64,000 nt of DNA from Hippophae tibetana (Eukaryota; Streptophyta; Magnoliopsida; Rosales; Elaeagnaceae): NCBI GenBank assembly GCA_037013495.1, contig CM072812.1, positions 35,174,501-35,238,500 of the forward strand, given 5' to 3'. Of this stretch, positions 1 to 11,290 are shown in pieces. Position numbers and translations under genes: made by a program. Positions within the stretch are counted from its first letter, which is position 1. Every line of letters begins with the position of its first letter. The notes under the pieces were generated by a model, which made no database searches, was not told where the DNA came from, and worked only from the letters and a program-made list of their open reading frames with translations.

Positions 1-614
1 TGTTTACTATGACTGCCACTCTTGTTGTTCTTAGCCATAAACACAACAACCAAGTTTTCAGAGTACAATCTCAATGGCCTAGAAATAGAGTCAACTACTC
101 TAAGCCCGAAAAAGAAACTTTTCAACCATACACCATGTGATGTGGCCTCAAAACATGACATGAAATTGGCCTCCATAGTGGAAGTAACAATCAAGAACTA
201 TTTTGCACTCCTCCAAGACACGACTCCACCAATAAGCATGAAAATGTAACCAGATGTTGATTTGTGTGAATCAACACAGCAAACAAAGTTCGCATTGGAG
301 TAGCCAATTACTTCTAGATCATTGGTTCGTCTATACATTAGCATATAGTCCATTGTTCCTTAAAAGTACCTCATCACTTTCTTAGTAGCTCTCTAATGGT
401 TCAAACCTAGATTACTCTGATATTGTCCCAATATTACAACAACAAATGCAATGTTAGGCCTTGTGCAAACCTGAGTATACATCAGGCTTCTGACAGTATA
501 AGCATATGAAATGTTCTTCATTTTCTCTCTTTTAAAATCATTCTTTGGGAATTGGTCCAAATTGAACTTATCGCCCTTCACAATGGGAGCAACACTTAGT
601 GAACAATCTTTCAT
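1..614 (-). pseudogene. copia reverse transcriptase C-terminus and RNase H fragment
   Basis: Minus-strand frame 614-393 contains YAYTVRSLMYTQVCTRPNIA, the copia S-L-M-Y-x-x-x-x-T-R-P-D-I-A block with D changed to N. Between about 270 and 1, in minus orientation, are GGVVSWRSAK, STMEANF and the segment around MAKNNKSGS, the copia RNase H hallmarks (SW-S-KQ, ST-EAE, K-SRSKHID). Substitutions and stops abound, including a TAG after WRSAK. RNase H continues to the left of position 1. Confidence 0.8.
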
Positions 615-1002
615 TCGAAATTTCTCTAAAACTTTATTGTTATAGGTTTCCTAAGATAAACCCAAGACGTCTTGAAGTTTGTCTCTATGGATCTTAATGC
701 GAATGACATAAGATGCCTCACCCATATTTTCATATCAAGATTTTTAGAGAGGAATTATTTTACCTCGTATAGCAAACCCTTATCATTGGTTGAAGGTCAA
801 ATTTCATCCACGTATCAAATCAGAAAACATATCTTACTCCCACTAACCTTCTGGTATATACATTGATCCATGGGATTTACAACAAATCCAAATGAAGAAA
901 TTACTCCATGGAATTTATAATACCATTGAGGGATGCTTGTTTTAGTCCATATATGGATTTATTAAGCTTACAAATCAAATGCTCACCATCACTAGAAAGA
1001 AA

Positions 1003-1381
1003 TCATTTAGGTTGTTTCATATAAACCTTTTCTTCTAGATCTTCATTGAGAAAATATGTTTTTACATCCATTTGTTGCATCTCAAGGTCAAAATGGGCTA
1101 CTAATACCAATATAATGTGCAAGGAATCTTTTTTATATACATGGGAGAAAATCTGTGTATAATCAATTGCTTTTTTTTTGAGTGAATCCCTTAGCAACTA
1201 ATTTGGCCTTATATCTCTCAATGTTGCCCAACGAGACTTTCTTTGTCTTAAAGACACATTTACATCCAATGGATTTTGTACCATTAGGCAACTCAACAAG
1301 ATTCCAAACTTCATTACACTTCATAGAACTCATCTCATCTTTTATAACATTGTACCATAATTCAAATTCTTTGCAACTCAT
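1003..1381 (-). pseudogene. copia reverse transcriptase, N-terminal part
   Basis: Two overlapping minus-strand reading frames (1381-1163 and 1197-1003) carry the start of a copia reverse transcriptase: WNLVELPNGTKSIGCKCVFK, then IERYKAKLVAKGFTQ, and in the other frame QMDVKTYFLNEDLEE. These match the usual [20 protein letters not shown] and MDVKTAFLNG blocks. The switch of frame within the overlap shows a frameshift near 1180. The segment at 1591-1779 in the same orientation is the poorly conserved integrase-RT linker. Confidence 0.85.
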
Positions 1382-1956
1382 GGCTTGTGAAAAGGATTCA
1401 GGATCATTCTTAGCTCCAATGTTACAATCAAATTCTGATAGATATACAACATAATCACTATAAATTTTTGACCTTTTAGCTCTAGTAAATTTCTTAATGT
1501 CACACCATCATGTTCATGAGAAGTATGAGGTTCAACTTGTTTTTCAGAAATCTCTTGAACAGTCTGATCTATTGGAATGTTGTTAACAACTTATGGAATT
1601 TCAATGATTGATTGTTCAATAGTAACTTGTACTTGAGAGGTGTTATGAACAACAATCAATCTATCTTCTGAACTGGAAGGTTGAGACTCTAAATGATTAG
1701 TATCATAAACTATGTTCATGATTTGATCACTCCCACTAATCAAGTCATACTCAAGAAACTTTGCATTTCTTGATTCCATAAACTTAGTTCTATGAAATGA
1801 ACAATAAAATCTATAGCCCTTAGACCATTAAACATATCCAATGAAATACCCACTAATGGTCCATGGGTCTAGCTTATTCTCATGTGGATTATAAACCTTC
1901 ACTTCAGATGGGCCTCCTCAAATGCGTATATGTTGCAAACTTGTTTTCCAACCTTT

Positions 1957-2154
1957 TCATAATTCAAATGGAGTCTTTGAGACAACCTTAGTTGGAACTC
2001 GGTTTAATATGTACACAACCATCTTTAAAGCTTCAGTCCACAAGTATTTAGGAAGGTTGAAATAGCTAAGCACACTTCGTACCATATCCAATAATGTTTG
2101 ATTTATCCTTTCTACTACACTATTTTGGTATGGTGAGATAGGCATAGTGTATCA
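1957..2154 (-). pseudogene. copia integrase fragment (end of catalytic core)
   Basis: Reading on the minus strand from about 2154 gives the end of the integrase core: [20 protein letters not shown], which holds the catalytic glutamate (the E of VVERIN), followed by an ILNRVPTK segment typical of copia integrases. The two catalytic aspartates that belong upstream are missing. The frame is open for 60-odd codons and is lost towards 1950. It is too short to make an active protein. Confidence 0.85.
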
Positions 2155-2689
2155 GGAAACTATCCCATCCTTTCTCTTACTTCACATATTCTATACCCTA
2201 TCAAATTTTAAAAGAGTTATTGATTTCATATATAAAGGGAAATTTACACATTCATATAACTAGCGAGCTAGTTATATATCTTAAATTTTAACATGTACTT
2301 TATAATCTTTATTCAATGGTATGAAAGCCGAGTCACAATACCATACATGATTACAATGTGTATCAAGGATTATCAAAATCCAATGATCTTCACCCTCTTC
2401 AAACTTTAATGGCCAAGGAATTATTAACTTTCAATTTCGTTGAAGTGTTAACGCACTTTCACATAATTGTGTCACTCTTATCTTAACAAATTTCTCCTGA
2501 TAATGATTCACATAAAACATGGTTTAATGTATCATATGATTAGCTTTAAGTCAATAATAGAATTTTCATATAAAATAATATATAGTTATTAATTTAGATA
2601 TTATAATGATAAGCATATGCTTTATATAAATGAAAACTATCAATGACCAATGACTCACATTATTCACAATTGAATTATACTTAAATCGA

Positions 2690-2932
2690 TCATTGGAAAC
2701 TCATATATTTACAATATGTGCCATTAATCAAATTATAATACTCTACAATGACAATAGTAAATATTTCTTGAGAAGTAAACTCCATCCATCCATCATCCAT
2801 ACTATTTTTTCTTTCCACTTTCATTACCAAATGGTAAAGATTTTGACTACTTGTACTTGATTGTGATTGCCTTCTAGATTCAGATTTGCTATGAGAAACC
2901 TTATTTGCATATTTTAAATTTGAGGCATTCAT
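2690..2932 (-). pseudogene. CACTA-encoded protein fragment, tnpA-like position
   Basis: An 80-codon minus-strand frame with a serine- and glutamine-rich start (SKSESRRQSQSSTSSQN) and a hydrophobic tail. A related, more damaged stretch lies at 24590-24830 in the second CACTA element, at the same relative place, downstream of where the TNP2 gene ends. By position it could be the remnant of the second CACTA gene (the tnpA-type DNA-binding protein). I recognise no domain. Moderate support for it having been coding, low support for the name. Confidence 0.35.
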
Positions 2933-3186
2933 TGTAATGGATAAAATATAATCATATTAATAATAAAAAAGTAAAATATAAAAATAAAACTAGTTAATAA
3001 GTTCCATTGTAAATAAAAACAAATGGCATCATATCAAAGTTTAGCTCAATTTGATCTTTAGGTTAAATCACATTGTACAAATGAACAATTCTCAATGTCT
3101 TGGTATATTTATTTCATTCTAGTACTAAGACTTTTCAATATCTTCCAAAAGTATTTTTTAAAGTTTTATGGTCACCATCATGTTGC

Positions 3187-3530
3187 TCATATTTCACAAC
3201 ATGAAACAATTTTTTTCTCCTTACATTTTATGTCTTGAATAACTATTCCAATGGGATGTATCCATTCCACTACCATCTTTATTAATCTTTGTTCATAAGT
3301 ACTAATCTTTTTTCCATGAACCATGATAATATCAACACTTATAACACAAAAAAGAATCACTATAGATAAAATGATACTTAACATCATCAATATCATGAAG
3401 TTTATCGTTTTTACATTTGATACATGGATATCAAATCATGTTGAATTTACTATTATTATTCATATGAGTGAATTTCAAGAAATTTTATACTCTAAAAACA
3501 TAACCGTAGTCAATTGTACACTTTGATATA
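3187..3530 (-). pseudogene. CACTA transposase-associated N-terminal region, remnant
   Basis: On the minus strand, 3475-3370 reads through an IxYPCxKCKN-like cysteine motif (C-I-K-C-K-N), typical of the transposase-associated domain at the N-terminus of plant TNP2 genes. The same stretch recurs at 30690-30810. It is followed by a frame (3396-3187) with no clear domain. In this copy the rest of the transposase has been deleted. Confidence 0.4.
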
Positions 3531-3831
3531 TATATAAGACAAATTATAAAAAATAAAATTATAAAAAATAAACAATGAGTACAAAAGTGTATACACACTT
3601 ACAAGAAGCAACCAAGTGAGAAAATAAAAGAAAATAGTTGCTTGGTAAGAAAGTGATAGAATATGAAAGAGAACATAGTGAGTGTTGGTGGAGATTTAAG
3701 TACTAAAAATGGGTGGGTTTAGGCCATTCTATGTCAAGAAGGTTTCTAGATGAAAAACTATAGAGAATGATGTCAGGAAGACGATGAAAAAGAGGTAGAA
3801 CAATGGTGGCCAAATACGAGGGTTTGGGTCA

Positions 3832-3866
3832 CGAGAGAGAGAGAGAGAGTGAGTGAGTGAGAGAGT
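3832..3866. repeat. (GA)n/(GAGT)n microsatellite
   Basis: A run of GA dinucleotides passing into GAGT units lies in the 5' leader region of the truncated CACTA element. Confidence 0.9.
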
Positions 3867-4695
3867 GACTGAAAAAAAATCTTATAGTTGGTTACCACGT
3901 AGGATCGATGTGATTTTTTGTATCAATTCTATGTGTCAACTGATGGAAAAAACATTTCACGTTAGTTGTTCCATATAATTGAAATAGCTTTTTCCATTGG
4001 TTCTATATTTCAACTGACGTAACACATGTTTCACATCGGTTGACACGCAATATCGATCCTACGTGGCAATCGATAACAGTGCAAATTTTTTTAAACATTG
4101 TTTTAATTTTAAGTCCATTTTGAAGTCGACTCTTCGTAAAACTGATTATAAAATCTAAGTCAATTTTAACATCTTTCAATCTTAAATCAATTATAAGTTA
4201 GTTTTTACTTAGAATCTACTATAAACGTTGAATTTATAGCTTAGTATCATAATAGTGAAGAGTTGGCGACTTTGGGTATATATCATTAGCTAAATAATAA
4301 TCGATGTCATAAACGTTTTTTTTAATGTCATAATAAGCTTAAGGAGTAATTCATTCATCAAGATTAGAAAAAAAGATGGGATGTCTCTAATGGATTAATA
4401 TCATTATTAGATCTTCACTGATCAAAATATATATGCCACATTCAAAGTGAAGAAATACAGGATAATGCAAAAAAGAGATCATGAACAACAACATAGATTT
4501 CAACATCAAAGAAAAAGATCTCAATGTCAAGTCCTAGAATCTCAATTTAACTCATATACTTTTGGTAAATATTTTTTTAATCTTGATGGATCGGAAATGA
4601 TCTCTTAGAATACTAAATTGATGTTTTAGTTTATATTATATTATTTAGTTCTATGTTATATTTTTGAACTTCATGTTGGTTTCTTTTTGTTTATA

Positions 4696-4731
4696 TCTCT
4701 CTCTCTCTCTCTTTATATATATATATATATA
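4696..4731. repeat. (CT)n(TA)n compound microsatellite
   Basis: About eight CT units run directly into about nine TA units. Confidence 0.95.
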
Positions 4732-5572
4732 AGTTTAACATCATAAATTTTTTAATATTTAAATGTAAATTATTTTTTAATAGTATTTGCTTATTTTTTA
4801 TCATATATTTAATTTTAATTTATTATATGTAATAAAATAATTAAACAATAATATTAATTAATAAAAAGAATAAAATTGGAACACATTTTTATCAAAAACA
4901 TATAATTAAGATAAAACATTAATTAAAAAATATTATATATATTTTATTATTGCTGTTAAGAAAAGAGAAATAAAAAGATTATGTAATAAACAATGTATAG
5001 TGTAATAAACAGTTTTATATCTAGTGTAACAATGTTCATTGTACTAAAATAATACAAAGTCTTAACTCCTTTTTAGAGAAACTTTTAATGCAAAATAGGT
5101 GATACAAAAGCCATTATTTTGTGAATGAAGTGTATTATAAGTCACTAGTTGATCACTTTTTTCTTGTTTTTTTAGTAGCTCACCGTAAGTCATTTTATTT
5201 TTAAAATAAGAGTAAATTCACTTTAATTTATATTTTTATATTTAAATTATATTGAAAATCAACTAGTGTATAGTTTTTTAAACAATATTTTAAACACAAT
5301 AATCTCATGTTCACAAATATTTTATATTATGTGTAGGTTTTTTTAACAAAAAACAAAACTTAATAAAATTACACAAATCTAGGTAAAAAAAACTTGTAAA
5401 AAATTAAAGGGATCAATTCATTTTCAATAATGTCCCTCATTATTTGAGTATTTTTCTCTAATTTTAACATAATAATATATCTTAAAGTGAATTTGTTTTT
5501 TTTAAAAGAAAGTGACTTAAGGTGATACACTCAAAAGGAATGTGACTAAAGTGATTAATTTGAAAAAGAAAG

Positions 5573-5707
5573 TGATATGTCAATAATTATTGACTAAAAC
5601 GGGTTAGTGCTAACCAACATAGTTGTCTAGTAACATAATGAGTACTTATTTATGTTACAAGATATGGTATAACCATAATTGATATGTCAAATAATTATTG
5701 ACTAAAA
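5573..5707. repeat. 27-bp direct repeat around an 80-bp spacer
   Basis: TGATATGTCAA followed by TAATTATTGACTAAAA occurs at 5573-5599 and again at 5680-5707, with one base inserted in the second copy. The spacer has no recognised content. It may be a small local duplication or an old insertion with its target duplication. Confidence 0.7.
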
Positions 5708-5830
5708 AAGTATAATAGAGTTTTTAACCTATAATAAACTTCCATATTAAATCAACTTATGATAAATTAACTTTTTCTATTATAATAGTCCACGGGTCAT
5801 GAAATATGTTTGTGTTAATGGGAACAACAT

Positions 5831-6719
5831 ACTCATCGAGTGGCTATCCTCTGTCGAGAAGTACTAACTATGCAATTGTGCGCTCTTGATTTCTTGAGGA
5901 TAGGAATTATGAATCCCTTTAATCTCTTTCATTATTTTTTTTCTTTGAAATTTTTTCTCATAATTTTATGTATATTTAATGAGATAAGACTCATAGATAA
6001 TAATTCTTTAGGCATTAGATTATATGATTCTTGTAGAGAGGGATTATTAGGGGTCCCATTTCTCATCTTCTCGTTTTAGGGTTGATGAATAGAGCTTTTC
6101 TTACATCCACTAATCAATCAAAATTAGCTTAAAAATCTTTCAATTTAGATTACAATCTTCTTCTAATCATCATCAATCTTGCTTTGCTAGTTGAGTTTTG
6201 AGTTGTTATCATCATTTTTACCACAATCTCATTCAATCGTAAGCAACTCCTGCTATCATTTCCAAATAGCATTTTCATTAGTTTGTAAGGGCTTCTACCA
6301 TTTCATTTCCTCAAGAATTTGTGTAATCATCATAGTTAATTGTCCCTCCCATTATTGCTCTTATGCATGATTTATTCCCAAATCAAAACCAGAATCATTT
6401 ATTACCTTCATGCGCACACCAATACTTTATCATCTGCAAGCATCCTTTATAGCTTCTAGCTTTTTTTCCTAGCCATTCACACATTTTCACGACTTTTAGA
6501 TGCGATCTTTTGCTAGTAGAAGATGAAGATTTTAATGAAGTTGCATATAACTCTTGAAATTCTCAAGACAAATTGGGAATTGAAGCTTCAATATGTCAAT
6601 ATAAATAGCAGACAAGAAATACATAGTTCCATTACTTTCTACCATCCAAAAACTACTAAAAAAAACTTTTCAATTCCTCTCTTTTCAAGAAATCACTCAT
6701 CTCCCTCAAGGTACTTAAA
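5831..6719. other. Sequence upstream of the LINE, unassigned
   Basis: Slightly richer in C and G than the flanks and pyrimidine-rich in parts. It could be the LINE 5' untranslated region or unrelated DNA. The open frame at 5840-6079 gives a hydrophobic, low-complexity peptide with no recognisable motif, and I do not call it a gene. Confidence 0.4.
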
Positions 6720-6739
6720 GCCTAAGTTATCTTTAACAA

Positions 6740-7460
6740 AGAGATGAGAGACTTAGTTGAACAAACAAAACAACTCACCTACAATCGACTTGAGATTGAA
6801 CTCATAGAAGACTCCGCTGAAGCTCTTCTTACTACTTCCATTATGCTGATTGTAAAAGTCTTGATAAGTAAAATTCTGAAAAAGCATCAAGTGGTAATGG
6901 TTGTTCATAAAGCCTAGGACATCCAAGGAGAGTTATCTAATGTTACTAAAGACTATAAAAAGAATGTTTTTTCCTTCACCTTTTCCTTTGTCGAAGAGAG
7001 AGATGAGTAGGGAAAAAATGTAGTTGGCATGTAAATGGATCCTTTATCATGCTATACAAATGGAATCATAACTTCACAATCCAAGAGGTTGAATTCAACT
7101 ATCCCACTTTTGGGGTTTAAGCTTAATGCCTGCATTTTGCTAGAATGCAAATTGCTAAAATTGAATATTTTGCAGGCAATCTCATTTAAATTGATTGCAA
7201 TGAAGAATAACAGTTAGTTAGCAAAAACTATGTGCATTTTAGAGTGGATTTAAATATGCATGATCCACTTTTACTTGGATGTAAAATCCCTCATTGCATG
7301 CCTACCAACAATCAACTTAATGGCTTTAAGTTGTGGGTAGAATTCAAATATGAAAGGTTGCAAGAATTTTACTTTAATTGTCATATTTTTGATCATTTCA
7401 CTAACGATTACAACCTTCACATAGCTATACGACATTAGGTTAATGAAATAAATCTATTTT
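6740..7460 (+). pseudogene. LINE ORF1: DUF4283 plus zinc-knuckle protein
   Basis: The segment 6930-7060 reads VFSFTFSFVEERDE, matching the V-F-x-F-x-F-x-x-E-x-D-R core of DUF4283 in LINE ORF1 proteins. 7232-7438 reads HFRVDLNMHDPLLLGCKI and then WVEFKYERLQEF, followed by C-H-I-F-D-H. This is the usual V-R-V-D...W-V-x-K-Y-E-R-L-P-x-F-C-x-x-C-G-x-x-G-H block. The first knuckle cysteine has been replaced (EFYFNC), and the final cysteine has become tyrosine (NDYN). Stops at about 6916, 7006 and 7030 and at least one frameshift kill the frame. In living elements ORF1 binds the element RNA. Confidence 0.75.
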
Positions 7461-8418
7461 CTATCTGTGGAGAATGGCTACAAGTTATCTATGAAGTTTA
7501 ATCACCTATGTCATTTTTTGGCACATGGATGTCTCAAATAACAACTACCAAATGCTATTTTTTGCCTAACTCTAGTCAAGCAGGTCCTTTTTGACCAAGA
7601 TCTGATTCTAGTGTTCCTAATTATCAAGCGACACTCAATCACATCTCTAATGAGAGAGACTGCTCCTTCTCTGAGTCTACAAATATATAGGAGAATTTTT
7701 TTTATAAAGCTAACAAAATCCATGCTGAAGTTTAGGATAATATACAAATGTTTCAAATTTTGGATTTGTTCAATTTTGTTGCTTTCTTTCACAATTGGTT
7801 ATTTAAAGGCAATGATATTACAATGGACATACACAAGGTTTAAAATGTTGCTACAAGCTATTGTAATTGAGATACAATTTGATATGGAAAATATAATTTT
7901 TTGTTTGAGATTACTACCTTTTTTACACTTGCTCAATAGGTTCATAGTAGAGTTTTTAAGGATTCACAAGTTATCAGTATTCAAGTTCTAGTAAGAATTT
8001 TTCAAACTTAAATGAACTATCATTAAAACTAACTTGCTAGATCTTCTCAACCTCAAAACCAGAATGAACAAAAATTGCATGTTGGTAAAGAGTCATTTAT
8101 AAGTACTATTAGAGATCCAAAAGAGAAATATTAATTTTGTAACTAAGACACTAACTAATGATGCTAAAAATAAATATGGTAACAATTTAGTGGCTAAGAG
8201 GAAGGCTAATTCATATTTACCGAGGGGGCTACGAAAAATGTGGTTAGAAAAGTTGAGTATAGAAGATTAGTTTCTAATTCTAATGTTGATTTTTTTGAAT
8301 AATTAATATCAAGCCAAAGTAGAGGTTTCATCAGTTGGAGGGACACAACATGAAGCTACAATTTCTGGTAAAAATCCCATGTGTGAGGAGGCGACCTTCA
8401 ACTTGTCCCCAAATTTCA

Positions 8419-9170
8419 TGATCATCATAAATTGGAATGGTTAAGGTCTAACTAGACCTCGAGCCAAAAGAGCACTGTGCTAACTAATAAAATAATAAAT
8501 TAGATGTGGTCTGGTTAATGGACACAAAACTCAGTGCAGTTACTTCTCAAACTCTACAACAATTTTCAAGTTTTGAAATTGCTTTTATTTTCTTTGTGTC
8601 AAATCGACTATGTGGTTTCTGTTTGTTTTGGAATAGTAGTTTTGAATTTTTTTAACTTTTTACTTACTGGTACTAGCTTTTTAGTATGTGAAACAACTCA
8701 CCCTTTGCTTTCAAATGAAAAAGTTATTTTGTGTTAAGTGTACATTCCTCCTACTATGTTGACAAAACACAAACTTGTCACTCACTGTGTAACTTCCTAC
8801 ACAACATTCATCAACTGTGGGTTTTGATTGGTGATCTCAATGATATAACATCACAAGAAGAAAAGTCGAGTGGACTCTATTTCTGTTATACTACTAAAAA
8901 TATACTCTCTCATTTTATGGCATAATTTGGAACAACAGACTTAGGTAATTTTGTTGCAGAGTTCACTTGATGTAACAATAGAGTTGAAATTGATAGAATT
9001 TACCAAAGACGAGATAGAGCCATTGCTTCTCTGAATTGCATATCCTCGTTCCCAAAAGATGTTATTCTTAATCTATTGAAGTTTACTTCAAATCATTATC
9101 CAATTCTATTAAATCTCAATAGATTTCAAGAGCCTTACAAGCATAGACCTTTCAAATTTATGCAGATGTA
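8419..9170 (+). pseudogene. LINE ORF2 endonuclease domain
   Basis: Starts at about 8419 with MIIINWNG, the M-K-x-L-x-W-N-x-x-G-L opening of plant L1 endonucleases, followed by an in-frame stop and then GLTRPRAKRAL. At 8820 comes WVLIGDLNDITSQEEKSSG, the conserved G-D-F-N segment. Near 8990 is NNRVEIDRIYQRRDRAIAS, corresponding to R-I-x-E-R-L-D-R-x-L, and near 9090 NHYPILL matches the S-D-H-x-P-I catalytic block with Asp changed to Asn. Several stops and frame changes are present. Confidence 0.8.
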
Positions 9171-9442
9171 GTTAGGGATAATTCATGTTTATAACTTATA
9201 CAAGATCAATGTAAGATGGAATCGAATGCTCAAGGATTTGATCTCAATCAAAATTTTGAAAATATTGCTAAGTAACTCACTTTGTGGAATAAAAATCAGT
9301 TTGGGTTTATTCATGAAAAATTAAAGAATTTAGAGTTATAATTGAATCTTATTCAATCTTGTAGTCAAAATAATGAGCAAATACATTTGGAGAAACTATT
9401 GTATGAACAAATCAATGGACAACTTGAAAGACAAGAGGTAAT

Positions 9443-10245
9443 ATGAAAATAAAGTCTAGAGAATACAATTTTTTTTCTAATTACATACCAATTAGTCTAT
9501 GTAATGTTAGTTACAAGATTATGGCTATGATTTTGGTCAAAAAATTAAGAAACTATCCAAAAGATCATATTTTTCCTTATCAAGTAGCTTTTATACTTGG
9601 GAGATGGATTGTAGATAATACTTTAATTGCTCAAGAAACCGCTTTGACTATATCCAATAAAACAAGAAGAAAAGATGGATTAATGAGGATCAAATTGGAC
9701 ATGAGGAAAACTTATGATATGGTTGAGTGAAGTTTCTTAATGAGGATATTAAACTATATGGGTTTTTCAAAAAAGGTATATATTCTCATCAATTAATGCA
9801 TTTCACAAAGAGAATTAAGACAAAGTGATCCTTTATCTCCTTATATTTTCTTAATAGTCTCAAAATGTTTTTCAAGGATTATTAACAAAGTAGAAAATTT
9901 AAATCAAGTGAATAGAATCAAAGTAGCTAGAGGAACCCTCTAATTTCTCATCTTTTATATACGATGACATTGTCCTCTTCCTTAGTGCTAATACTTGGGT
10001 GACTCTTTACCCATTGGTAGAAGTAAAAAAGTAGAGTTTAATCATCTTTTTGAAAAGCTTAAAGTCAAATTGGACAGTGAAAAATCCAAATTGTTATCAC
10101 AGGCTGGAAAAAGAATAATGATCAATTTTGTTTTACAAACTATGCCCATTTACTCCATGAACACTTTCCAGTTATCACCTAGCTTTTGTGAAGTTGTAGA
10201 CTTTCTAATGAAAAAATTATAGTGAAAAAGCAATATAAACACACT
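9443..10245 (+). pseudogene. LINE ORF2 reverse transcriptase domain
   Basis: An open frame (9443-9730) carries YIPISLCNVSYKIMAMILVK, AFILGRWIVDN and KLDMRKTYDMVE, the plant L1 blocks P-I-S-L-C-N-x-x-Y-K, F-x-x-G-R-x-I-x-D-N and D-M-x-K-A-Y-D-x-V-E. At 9807-9880 is QRELRQSDPLSPYIFLIVSK, where the conserved R-Q-G-D-P reads R-Q-S-D-P. At 9950 the catalytic F-A-D-D box reads FIYDDIVLF, with the alanine codon lost. From 9995 follow LPIGRSKK and KLLSQAGKRIMINFVLQTMP. Both motif changes should inactivate the enzyme. Confidence 0.9.
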
Positions 10246-10479
10246 TTTTTACTCCTATAAATTGGGGTTATGTTTGCAGGCCTAAAATTGAAAAGGGTGT
10301 GTGTTTTTTGTAAAATTGAAGATTTTAACAAAGTCGTGTTATCCAAAAGTGCATGGGAGTTGATAATTGAATTTGATAAATTATAGGTTAAAGTTTTCAA
10401 CCAAAAATATCTAAATGATTCAAGCATTTGGAAAAGGTCTACTCTAGACACAATATCTTATTCAAAAAGGTATCTTTTG

Positions 10480-11290
10480 AAAGGTATATATAGGAAAAAT
10501 TAATATATGGCATGATCCGTGGGTACCTGGCTTCCACAACAATAACTACCTCAAAGTTAATTGAAAGAAGAACCTTAGACATCAATGTACAATAGGAAAA
10601 TCCTGTCTTTAATCTTTGCTTTTGGAATAATTATTGTTCTTGGGGCTATCAAAAATTGGTTTCACTTTTTAGGGAGGATATCACATCTTACATTAGAAAA
10701 CTTCAACCACGTGACCCCTAGATCTTTGACTAAGTTTTTTGGTATAGAATGGGAAAACAAAAATTATCTGTCAAAGATGCTTATAAAGTTCTCATTCAAA
10801 ATCGAGTCCACAATGCACATATCAGTTTTTGGAGGAAGATTTGGAAAGCTTCAATTCATGCAAAACATAAAATTTTGCTTCTTAAAATAGTTAATAACTG
10901 TTTAAGTATAAAAAAAATCGTAGGTTTTCATGACTATTGATGACTTATTTTGTCTTTTACGTGAAAAGGAAATAAAAGATGATGAACATCTTTTCATAAG
11001 ATGTGAACTTCTTAGATCTTGGTAGTTTAACTACAAATGGAACATTATCAAGAACTTATTGAAAAGTTAGACACTAAATCCTACTTATCTTTCATTTTAG
11101 ATCCCTCAACAAAATAGTTAACTAAGGAGATAGACGAAGAAACTTTTATCTGTACTGCACTTATCATGATTGAATAGATTTATGGTTACGTAATGAAGTA
11201 GTGCACAAAAATAAGAGTATTGATCACCAATTTCAAGCTAATAGAGTTTCTTATTGAATTGATGAATTTTTTCAGTTTCTTCGTGGAAAA
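10480..11290 (+). pseudogene. LINE ORF2 C-terminal region (zf-RVT and tail)
   Basis: At 10490 the plus strand reads GKINIWHDPWVPG, the I-W-x-D-P-W-x-P block that sits between reverse transcriptase and the zf-RVT domain. 10749-10940 reads KQKLSVKDAYKVL and then FWRKIWKASIHAKHKILL, matching F-S-V-K-S-A-Y and W-x-x-I-W-x-x-x-x-P-x-K. Around 10985 comes DDEHLFIRCELLRSW, the E-x-x-x-H-L-F-x-x-C-x-x-x-x-x-x-W zinc-binding segment. At about 11190 WLRNEVVHKNK recalls the usual W-x-x-R-N motif. Stops are frequent. Confidence 0.8.

Larger units (their letters stand above)
1..2155 (-). mobile_element. Ty1/copia retrotransposon, decayed pol part, truncated at both window-side ends
   Basis: Minus-strand fragments in the order integrase C-terminal half, linker, reverse transcriptase and RNase H identify a copia-type pol. 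No LTR, primer-binding site or gag is visible. The left end runs out of the window within RNase H. The right end stops abruptly near 2155, a few codons before the integrase [12 protein letters not shown] segment, and CACTA-related sequence is recognisable from about 2236. No copia sequence reappears beyond that CACTA piece, so this looks like truncation rather than a simple insertion into copia. Confidence 0.85.
2236..4257 (-). mobile_element. CACTA (En/Spm) element, internally deleted and 5'-truncated
   Basis: This segment aligns by eye in two blocks with both ends of the large CACTA at 22798-32096. 2240-2940 resembles 24100-24830 (shared stretches such as ATGATCTTCA and TTTAATGGCCAAGGAAT). 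3120-4257 resembles 30420-32096, including the region with CCTACGTG/GTCAACTGA subterminal motifs. The middle, which would encode the TNP2 transposase core, is absent. The right end, ATCATAATAGTG at 4246-4257, reads as a CACTA terminus on the other strand (CACTATTATGAT). No left terminal inverted repeat is found, so the left end is truncated. Confidence 0.65.
4258..5830. other. AT-rich intergenic DNA, no gene seen
   Basis: No reading frame of note and no recognised element. It contains a (CT)n(TA)n microsatellite at about 4696-4731 and a short direct repeat (listed separately). Confidence 0.6.

Noticed and set aside
5840..6079. 79-codon plus-strand frame upstream of the LINE
   Set aside because: Phenylalanine/isoleucine/leucine-rich translation with no motif, as expected by chance in AT-rich DNA.
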